Assembly (NCBI GenBank): GCA_037133215.1
Contig: JBAXOM010000100.1
Coordinates: 1 to 7,147, forward strand
Direction of reading: 5' to 3'
Length of the DNA: 7,147 nt
Source: F1-60-MAGs149 sp037133215
GTDB lineage: Bacteria; Actinomycetota; Thermoleophilia; Gaiellales; F1-60-MAGs149
Position 1 is the first letter of the stretch. Every line of letters begins with the position of its first letter. The position numbers and the translations under genes were made by a program. This document shows, in pieces, positions 1 to 4,999 of the stretch. The notes under the pieces were generated by a model. It had not been told where the DNA came from. It was given only the letters and a program-made list of their open reading frames with translations, and did no database searches.

Positions 1-1169
1 CCCCCAGCCGTCAAGACCCGCCGCACCGACCGCTTGCCGACGCCCAACTCGCCAAGCAATACCGCTGCTGCCTCGCTGTCGATCAGGTCGGGCAGCGGCG
101 CGCGCATCGCGACGAGGGCAGCGGCCGCCGCGCGCTCACCCTCCCCCACATCCTGAAGGTTTGGTGTGGCCGTGATACCCGTGATCAGGTCGGCCGCGGC
201 CCGCACGTTGGTGGCCTCACCGAGCCCAGGCTCAAGCGTCTCGATGACGCGTTCCAGATTGGTATTCCCGTGCGCCGCCAGGCGATCGCCGACCAGCAAA
301 ATGCGCTCGGATGCGCTCAACAGAGCTAAATGATCGCGGCCGAGCGTTGCAAGCAACGCCGGGTCGAGCCGGGTCGTGCCATGCCCGAGGTGCGCCACGT
401 CAAAACTCTCCGCCAGCACATCAGCGGGGGCAGCAGGCAGTGCCGTGATCGGTGGGCAGGCCGAGCGGGCGAGCCAATCGACGACGGCGGCAGGCAACCA
501 GCTCTGCTCCCGCAGAACCTCGACGCCAAGCGCGCCGCTGCGTCCGGAGAGCTTGGCGCCATCGCTCCCCACCACGATCGGCAGGTGCGCATAGGCCGGC
601 GGCTCGACGCCCATCGCCGCGAAGAGAAGCAGCTGACGCGCCGAGTTGACGATGTGGTCCTCGCCGCGCACGACGTGGGTGATCGCCATCGCATGATCGT
701 CGGCCGCGGTTGCGAGGTGATACGTCGGCCGACCGTCGGACCGCACGAGCACGGTGCGGTCGAGCTCGTCGGCAGGAATCCGAATTGGACCACGACTGCA
801 GTCGTCGATCGTGATGTCCTGCGTGGCGCCTGGCAACACGATCGCGCCGTCAGCCAGTTGCTCAGCCATCCCCGTCGCAACAAGTTGTTCAGCAACTGCG
901 AGATGCAACTCGACGCGCTGCGACTGCCGATAGGGCGCGTGTGGTCCGTCATCTGGACCCTCATCCACCACGATGTCAAGCCAGGCAAGGTCGCGGCAGA
1001 TGCGCTCAACTGCGCCCTCGGCGAGGCGTTCATCATCGGTATCGTCGATCCGCAAGACGAAGGCTCCACCATGCTGGCGCCGCAAGAGATCATTAGCCAC
1101 AGCAACCATCGCACCACCCTCGTGCAGGTCGCCCGTGGGCGCAGGTGCGTAGCGGACGCGAACAGTCAT
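1..1169 (-). CDS. gltX: Glutamyl-tRNA synthetase, compact and divergent; 3' end off the window
   Basis: Class I aminoacyl-tRNA synthetase that charges tRNA with glutamate in the cytoplasm. From the ATG at 1169, 389 codons are open to the left edge. The HIGH-like motif is at residues 16-19 (HEGG, after APAPTG), followed by LRIDDTDDER at 39-48, RSDGRPTYHLA at 143-153, THVVRGEDH at 164-172, and the KMSKS-like motif AKLSGR at 205-210. An anticodon-binding helical region follows from about 262; the visible end (GKRSVRRVLTAGG) resembles the stretch near the C terminus of GluRS, so perhaps 30-40 residues are missing. Oddities: KMSKS lies about 30-40 residues earlier than usual because the CxC...CxC zinc segment is absent; the second KMSKS lysine is Gly209; family Ser and Glu glutamate-site residues are Ala10 and Asp42. 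The helical C-terminal region argues against GluQ. No clear Shine-Dalgarno; the start is 26 bp below the toxin stop. Confidence 0.9.
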   Translation of the reverse strand, partial: MTVRVRYAPAPTGDLHEGGAMVAVANDLLRRQHGGAFVLRIDDTDDERLAEGAVERICRDLAWLDIVVDEGPDDGPHAPYRQSQRVELHLAVAEQLVATGMAEQLADGAIVLPGATQDITIDDCSRGPIRIPADELDRTVLVRSDGRPTYHLATAADDHAMAITHVVRGEDHIVNSARQLLLFAAMGVEPPAYAHLPIVVGSDGAKLSGRSGALGVEVLREQSWLPAAVVDWLARSACPPITALPAAPADVLAESFDVAHLGHGTTRLDPALLATLGRDHLALLSASERILLVGDRLAAHGNTNLERVIETLEPGLGEATNVRAAADLITGITATPNLQDVGEGERAAAAALVAMRAPLPDLIDSEAAAVLLGELGVGKRSVRRVLTAG

Positions 1170-1195
1170 GGTCGGAGAATGGCAGTCATCGGGGG

Positions 1196-1579
1196 TTAGA
1201 GGCGGTAGATAGCGATTGGGTACGTGGCAAGGATGCGGTCGGCGGTCATCAGCGTCAGGTTTCGTCGCTGAGCCTGAGCCGCCAGTGCACGGTCGAACGG
1301 ATCGGCATGCAGACGCGGGAGTTTGGAAAACGCGATGGCATCCTGCATGTCGAACAGCAACACCCGAAAGCCCGATGCCTCAGCCCCCTCAACGAAGGCC
1401 TCGACCGGTGGCATTGGGCGACGAGAGTCCTCCAGGGCGACCTCAATGCCCGAAATTGCACTGACGAAAACGCCTTCGTCATCAACCGCGGTCGCCACTG
1501 CCTCACGCGCAGCCTTAGGAAGCCGCGGCGAATCCGTCAACCACCACACGGCAGCATGCGTGTCGAGCAGGAGCGCCAC
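1196..1579 (-). CDS. vapC: PIN-domain ribonuclease toxin of a type II toxin-antitoxin pair (VapC-like)
   Basis: Single PIN-domain protein of 127 residues, the usual VapC size, expected to cut RNA (tRNA or rRNA in studied VapCs) in a Mg-dependent way when not held by its antitoxin. It opens with LLLDTHAAVWWL. The acidic centre is visible: Asp6, Glu46 (SGIEVALE), Asp93/Asp96 in HADPFDRALAAQA, and Asp114 in MTAD. Nothing is truncated and all catalytic acids are present, so it looks active. The start is GTG at 1579, six bases after the antitoxin stop, typical of co-translated pairs. The stop is 26 bp before the gltX start, suggesting co-transcription with the synthetase gene. The RNA target cannot be read from the sequence. 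Confidence 0.88.
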   Translation of the reverse strand: MALLLDTHAAVWWLTDSPRLPKAAREAVATAVDDEGVFVSAISGIEVALEDSRRPMPPVEAFVEGAEASGFRVLLFDMQDAIAFSKLPRLHADPFDRALAAQAQRRNLTLMTADRILATYPIAIYRL

Positions 1580-1585
1580 GCAGCG

Positions 1586-1867
1586 TCAGCTGGCCTCTGT
1601 CGCATCACCGGGCGACTCGTCGGGGAAGATCGATGAGCCAAACATCTCCTCGAGTTCTGCCTCGCTCCACTCAAACGCATCGTCGGGGATGTCGTACTTG
1701 CCCTTCCAGGCACCCGGCCCCGCCCATTCGCGCTTGACCGGGATCGGCACGATCTTCGCAATCGGCGTGCCACCGCGGGCGAGGATGATCTCTTCGCCCG
1801 CTTCGACGCGTGCCAGCAACTTCGAAAGATGCGTCTTTGCCTCATGCACGTTCACGATGTCAGTCAC
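1586..1867 (-). CDS. Phd/YefM-family antitoxin paired with the PIN toxin
   Basis: Small protein of 93 residues. Its N-terminal half (VNVHEAKTHLSKLL at about 5-18, EAGEEIILARGGTPIAKIVP at 22-41) is the classic Phd/YefM DNA-binding and dimerisation fold. The acidic C-terminal half (about 47-93, with WKGKYDIPDDAFEWSEAELE) should wrap around and block the toxin. The GTG start at 1867 fits the family N terminus (MTDIVNVHEAK). It precedes the toxin gene by six bases, the normal antitoxin-first order. Antitoxins of this family usually repress their own promoter; a tandem 9-bp repeat overlapping a -10-like box lies directly upstream (1880-1897). Such pairs are often labelled vapBC. Confidence 0.88.
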   Translation of the reverse strand: MTDIVNVHEAKTHLSKLLARVEAGEEIILARGGTPIAKIVPIPVKREWAGPGAWKGKYDIPDDAFEWSEAELEEMFGSSIFPDESPGDATEAS

Positions 1868-1876
1868 GATAACCGT

Positions 1877-1882
1877 ATCTTA
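1877..1882 (-). promoter_or_regulatory. Candidate -10 box of the toxin-antitoxin operon
   Basis: On the minus strand the sequence reads TAAGAT, a fair match to TANNNT/TATAAT, ending nine bases before the antitoxin GTG. Transcription would start about two or three bases before the start codon or on it, giving a nearly leaderless message, a common arrangement in actinobacteria. No convincing -35 box is visible at 16-18 bp. The opposite strand of nearly the same bases reads TATCTT, so a mutY promoter could overlap it. Confidence 0.4.
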
Positions 1883-1897
1883 GTCCACTTAGTCCAC
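1880..1897. repeat. Tandem 9-bp direct repeat, candidate operator between antitoxin gene and mutY
   Basis: Two perfect head-to-tail copies of TTAGTCCAC (plus strand; GTGGACTAA on the minus strand) at 1880-1888 and 1889-1897. They overlap the candidate -10 box of the antitoxin operon and end two bases before the ATG at 1900. Phd/YefM antitoxins bind short repeated sites at their own promoters, so this is a plausible autorepression operator. Operator function is inferred; the repeat itself is directly visible. Confidence 0.5.
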
Positions 1898-1899
1898 AA

Positions 1900-2715
1900 A
1901 TGCACACGGATCGTGCCGAGCCCTGCGCGCACTACGCTGCCCGAGTGCCGCTGACACCCGAGCAACTCGCCGATCGTGTCCTTGCGTGGTACGAAGCACA
2001 CGGACGAGACTTACCGTGGCGTCACACGCGCGACCCCTACGCGATCCTCGTCAGCGAGATCATGCTCCAGCAGACCCAGGTCGACCGGGTGATCGAACGC
2101 TGGACTGCGTGGCTCGAACGGTGGCCAACCGCCGGCGACCTCGCAGCAGCTCCGCGCGCAGACGTCATCAGTGCTTGGCAGGGCCTCGGCTACAACCGTC
2201 GTGCGGTCTCGCTCCACGAGGCAGCCCGGCAACTTGCCGAGCACGGCATCCCCCAGGATCAGGCAGGCTGGCGCGCCTTGCCTGGCGTCGGGCCCTACAC
2301 GGCGGCTGCCGTCTGCGCGCTCGCCCTCGACCACGACGTGATCCCCCTCGACGTCAACATCTTGCGCATCCTCGAACGATCACTCGGTGTCGCTGAGCTC
2401 GAACCACCAGCTGGCCGTGCGCACGATCTGACCCAAGGCCTCTTCGACCTTGGCGCAACGGTCTGCCTTGCGCGGATCCCCCGCTGTGACGTCTGCCCGC
2501 TCGCCGAGCTCTGCCCGAGTCGCGGCCAGCGCTATGAGGCACTGCGGAAGCAGAGCCCGTTCGAAGGTTCGCGCCGGCAGGCACGCAGTCGCCTGCTCGA
2601 CCAGTTGCGGGAAGCGCCGCTAGCCACGGGTACCTTCGACCCGGCACTCGCCGCGCTCTTGATCAAGGATGGTCTGGCAGAGCAGGTCGACGACCAACTC
2701 CGCCTACCCCGCTAG
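1900..2715 (+). CDS. mutY: A/G-specific adenine DNA glycosylase MutY
   Basis: Removes adenine mispaired with 8-oxoguanine, protecting against G:C to T:A mutation. The 271-residue protein shows the helix-hairpin-helix glycosylase core: SEIMLQQTQV at 52-61 (catalytic Glu53), QGLGYNRRA at 94-102, the HhH loop LPGVGPYTAAAV at 127-138, and catalytic Asp151 in PLDVNILRIL. The [4Fe-4S] cluster ligands are Cys189, Cys196, Cys199 and Cys205 in the family spacing C-x6-C-x2-C-x5-C. After the cluster only about 65 residues follow (RRQARSRLLDQL...), a winged-helix-like tail as in actinobacterial MutY, not the NUDIX-like 8-oxoG recognition domain of E. coli MutY. The start is uncertain: ATG at 1900, or GTG at 1945, which would drop a 15-residue extension of no family resemblance. 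Neither has a clear Shine-Dalgarno. It is divergent from the toxin-antitoxin operon. Confidence 0.95.
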   Translation: MHTDRAEPCAHYAARVPLTPEQLADRVLAWYEAHGRDLPWRHTRDPYAILVSEIMLQQTQVDRVIERWTAWLERWPTAGDLAAAPRADVISAWQGLGYNRRAVSLHEAARQLAEHGIPQDQAGWRALPGVGPYTAAAVCALALDHDVIPLDVNILRILERSLGVAELEPPAGRAHDLTQGLFDLGATVCLARIPRCDVCPLAELCPSRGQRYEALRKQSPFEGSRRQARSRLLDQLREAPLATGTFDPALAALLIKDGLAEQVDDQLRLPR

Positions 2716-2725
2716 ACCCCACCTT

Positions 2726-2772
2726 GGCGAAGCGCGAGGCGGACATGACACTGTCCGATCAGCAACTTCGCC
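2726..2772 (+). other. Possible nested stem-loop downstream of mutY
   Basis: GGCGAAG (2726-2732) can pair with CTTCGCC (2766-2772). Inside it, CGGACA (2740-2745) pairs with TGTCCG (2752-2757) around a six-base loop. It begins 11 bases after the mutY stop, where a transcript-end structure would be expected, but there is no T-run, so intrinsic termination is not supported. Confidence 0.3.
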
Positions 2773-2804
2773 GACAGACCTGTGCGGCACGAGTGGCGCT
2801 GGGG

Positions 2805-2919
2805 AGCCGATGTCACAAAGGGGTCAGACCCTTATGTGACATCCACCTGATCTCTAGAACACAGCAGCGCCAGCAACCACGATGTCACATAAGGGTCTGA
2901 CCCCTTTGTGACATCGGCT
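2805..2919. repeat. Perfect 39-bp inverted repeat made of two REP-like near-palindromes
   Basis: The left arm (2805-2843) and right arm (2881-2919) are exact reverse complements over 39 bp, separated by 37 bp. Each arm contains a 35-bp unit (2809-2843 and 2881-2915) that is itself an imperfect palindrome: GATGTCACA at one end, TGTGACATC at the other, and the core GGGTCAGACCC (reverse complement GGGTCTGACCC) in the middle. Apart from the central base only two positions per half fail to match. Two head-to-head hairpin units are the layout of paired REP sequences and of some MITEs. From memory, GGGGTCAGACCCC-type palindromes recur in many bacterial genomes and have been linked to IS200-like (Y1/RAYT) transposases, but no transposase is in this window. 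No T-run follows either arm, so it is not an ordinary terminator. Confidence 0.9.
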
Positions 2920-3018
2920 GGCGCAGAACACCACGCCCCCGCGCCGCTACCATGAGGCGAAGCGCACACCAATGCGCATCGTTACCACCATCCGACTCGA
3001 TAAGGGCCCTCTGACCCC

Positions 3019-3579
3019 ATGAACATCCTGCTGATTCTGATCGCCGTGATTGTCGTTGTGATTCTGCTTTGGCTTGTGATCGCCTACAACGGACTCGTGC
3101 GACTCCGTAACGAGGCGTCCCAGGGCGAATCCTCGATCGATATTCAACTCAAGCGACGTGCTGACCTGATTCCGAATCTCGTCGAAGCCGTCAAGGGGTA
3201 TGCCACACACGAGAGTGAGGCGTTCGAGAACGTCAGCAACGCCCGCGCTCAGGCACTCGGTGCCAAGTCGCTATCCGAAAAGGCCGCGGCAGACGGTGCC
3301 ATGCAAGCTTCGGTCGGCAAGTTGTTTGCCATCGCCGAGGCCTACCCCGAGCTGCGGGCCGTCGAGTCGTTTAAGCAGCTGCAGACAGAGCTGAGCGACA
3401 CGGAAGACAAGGTTGCCGCCTCGCGCCGCTATTACAACTCGGTCGTGCAGCAGTTCAACACCAAGCAGCAGACCGTGCCGACCTCGTTTATCGCTGGCGC
3501 GTTTGGCTTCTCGCCCCGCGAGTTTTATCGAATCGAAGACGACTCCGAGCGTCAGCCCGTCAAGGTTGACCTCAGCTAA
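3019..3579 (+). CDS. lemA: LemA family membrane-anchored protein
   Basis: The 186-residue length is typical of LemA. One hydrophobic segment (residues 2-22) anchors the protein, with a helical domain beyond it. Family motifs: YNGLVRLRNEASQGESSIDI at 23-42, QLKRRADLIPNLVEAVKGYA at 43-62, AEAYPELRAVESF at 106-118, LQTELSDTEDKVAASRRYYN at 121-140, and the conserved end FGFSPREFYRIEDDSER at 162-178. The molecular role of LemA is poorly defined; it is often encoded beside HtpX or TPM-domain proteins and thought to act in envelope or membrane-protein stress. Its TAA shares one base with the htpX ATG, so the two are very likely translated from one message. The ATG at 3019 directly precedes the membrane segment, which supports this start. 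Confidence 0.94.
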   Translation: MNILLILIAVIVVVILLWLVIAYNGLVRLRNEASQGESSIDIQLKRRADLIPNLVEAVKGYATHESEAFENVSNARAQALGAKSLSEKAAADGAMQASVGKLFAIAEAYPELRAVESFKQLQTELSDTEDKVAASRRYYNSVVQQFNTKQQTVPTSFIAGAFGFSPREFYRIEDDSERQPVKVDLS

Positions 3580-4511
3580 TGACGCTGCAACAACAGATTC
3601 GGTCCGCGCGGATGCGGACATTGGTCGTGCTGGTCCTGTTCGTCGTGTTGATGGCCGTGCTCGTCGCAGCGATCTATGTCGCCTTCGGTGCCGGCTACGG
3701 CCTGATCATGGGCATGGTTGCCGTCGGCTACGGCATCTTCGGGTACATCGCCAGCGGATCGATCGTCGCAGCCGCGAGCGGCGCGCACAAAATTAACAAG
3801 GAAGACGCGCCCGAGCTGTTTCGGACAGTCGAGAATGCGGCGATTGCCGCTGGTCTGTCGAAGACGCCAGACGTGTACATCATCGACGACCCCGCACCGA
3901 ACGCTTTCGCAGCGGGCCGTACGCCTGACAAGGCCTACATTGCCGCGACGACGGGCATCCTCCAACTACTCGACAAGCGTGAGCTTGAAGGCGTGATGGC
4001 ACACGAAATGGCACACGTTCGTAATCGCGACGTGCGTCTGATGACGCTCGCCGCCGTGCTGGTTGGCGTGATCTCGATGGTCGCCGACATGCTGCTCTGG
4101 TCGATGGTGTTTAGTGGCAATCGCAATAGCAACGACAACAATCCGCTCGGCGCCATCCTTGCGATCGTAGCGATCGTGCTCGCACCGATCGGTGCCGCAC
4201 TTCTACAGATGTCGCTCTCTCGTAAGCGCGAATATCTCGCGGATGCTACAGCCGCCGAACTGACCGGCGACCCTGAGGGGCTTGCGCGAGCGCTCTACAA
4301 GCTCGGCGTCGATCAGCGCCCATTGACGAAGGTCAATCGCGCCACCGCACACATGTGGATCGAGTCACCGTTGCGCGACAACAAGGGCATGCGCTCGTCG
4401 CTCGCCGGCATGTTCGATACGCATCCTCCATTGCAGGAGCGCATCGATCGCCTGCAGCAGATGGGTGGCTTTACGTTGCCGCCCATCCCAAAGGGTGCAG
4501 CCGACGCCTGA
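3579..4511 (+). CDS. htpX: HtpX-like M48 family membrane zinc metalloprotease
   Basis: Integral membrane protease (310 residues) that degrades damaged or misfolded membrane proteins. Predicted membrane segments lie at about 14-34, 40-62, 153-173 and 190-212. The zinc-binding motif HEMAH is at 142-146 (His142 and His146 ligands, catalytic Glu143). The third ligand is Glu218 in SRKREYLAD (214-222), the standard M48B signature. The conserved FDTHPPLQERIDRL lies at 279-292. All catalytic residues are present and the length is close to the usual 285-310. Translation is coupled to lemA through TAATG at 3577-3581; no separate Shine-Dalgarno is needed. The gene converges on ispF with only 11 bp between the stops and no visible terminator, so antisense read-through into ispF is possible. 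Confidence 0.95.
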   Translation: MTLQQQIRSARMRTLVVLVLFVVLMAVLVAAIYVAFGAGYGLIMGMVAVGYGIFGYIASGSIVAAASGAHKINKEDAPELFRTVENAAIAAGLSKTPDVYIIDDPAPNAFAAGRTPDKAYIAATTGILQLLDKRELEGVMAHEMAHVRNRDVRLMTLAAVLVGVISMVADMLLWSMVFSGNRNSNDNNPLGAILAIVAIVLAPIGAALLQMSLSRKREYLADATAAELTGDPEGLARALYKLGVDQRPLTKVNRATAHMWIESPLRDNKGMRSSLAGMFDTHPPLQERIDRLQQMGGFTLPPIPKGAADA

Positions 4512-4522
4512 GTCAGGGCGTC

Positions 4523-4999
4523 TTAGCGCTCGATAAGCACGACGGCCTGGGCAGCAATGCCCTCACCACGACCAGTAAAACCAAGCCCGTCCGTCCCTGT
4601 GGCCCGCACAGAGACGCGGTCGGCAGTCGATCCCATCGCCGAAGCGCAGGCTGCGCGCATTGCGTCGACATACGGTGCGATACGCGGCTGCATCGCCACG
4701 ACCATGCAATCAGCATTGACGAGGGTCCAGCCCTCCGCCGCGATGCGTTCGGAGGCGAGTCGCAGCAGGTCGATCGATGCGGCCCCTTCCCACTCATCGT
4801 TAGACGGGAACATGCGACCGATATCACCAAGACCGGTCGCTCCGAGTAGTGCGTCCGTCAAGACATGACAGACCACGTCTGCATCGGAATGTCCCTCCAG
4901 TCCGTGCGTGTGCTCGATCGTGACGCCACCCAAGACCAGAGCACGCCCCGCGACGAGGCGATGCGCATCGACCGCTGTGCCAACCCGAAAATCAGCCAA
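4523..4999 (-). CDS. ispF: 2-C-methyl-D-erythritol 2,4-cyclodiphosphate synthase
   Basis: Fifth enzyme of the MEP (non-mevalonate) isoprenoid pathway; it cyclises CDP-methylerythritol 2-phosphate to MEcPP with loss of CMP. Family hallmarks: RVGTAVDAHRL at 5-15 with metal ligands Asp11 and His13, LGGV at 23-26, GHSDADVVCH at 36-45 with metal ligand His45, GDIGRMFP at 58-65, and the signature TGTDGLGFTGRGEGIAAQAV at 134-153. The start is taken as TTG at 4999, giving 158 residues, the normal length, with the family N terminus (ADFRVGTAVDAH). The frame stays open far upstream, but that part has no family resemblance and lies inside the phosphatase gene. With this start ispF overlaps the phosphatase stop by eight bases, implying translational coupling. 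Confidence 0.95.
   Translation of the reverse strand: MADFRVGTAVDAHRLVAGRALVLGGVTIEHTHGLEGHSDADVVCHVLTDALLGATGLGDIGRMFPSNDEWEGAASIDLLRLASERIAAEGWTLVNADCMVVAMQPRIAPYVDAMRAACASAMGSTADRVSVRATGTDGLGFTGRGEGIAAQAVVLIER

Larger units (their letters stand above)
2716..3018. other. Non-coding region between mutY and lemA
   Basis: Both strands were read and no credible gene is present. The region holds, in order, the small nested stem-loop (2726-2772), the large inverted-repeat element (about 2794-2924), and about 95 bp of leader before lemA. The leader contains a weak -10-like GATAAG at 2999-3004 without a convincing -35. A purine-rich AAGGG at 3002-3006 is 12 bases from the lemA ATG, rather far for a Shine-Dalgarno. 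Confidence 0.6.

Noticed and set aside
330..1199. Long plus-strand frame of 289 codons opposite gltX, and a similar minus-strand frame at 326-1117
   Set aside because: Both are shadows of gltX in high-GC DNA: no family motifs and arginine- and serine-rich composition, while the gltX frame shows clear synthetase motifs.
2805..2919. The large inverted repeat as a CRISPR fragment or a Rho-independent terminator
   Set aside because: There are only two units, in opposite orientation, with one spacer and no cas gene; no T-run follows either hairpin.
2726..2965. Direct repeat GGCGAAGCGC at 2726-2735 and 2956-2965 as a target-site duplication
   Set aside because: The copies lie 79 bp and 36 bp away from the arms of the inverted repeat, so they do not abut it; ten bases of GC-rich match may be chance.
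2716..3018. tRNA or other structured RNA gene in the mutY-lemA gap
   Set aside because: No cloverleaf, T-loop or acceptor pattern was seen; the structure present is explained by the inverted repeat.
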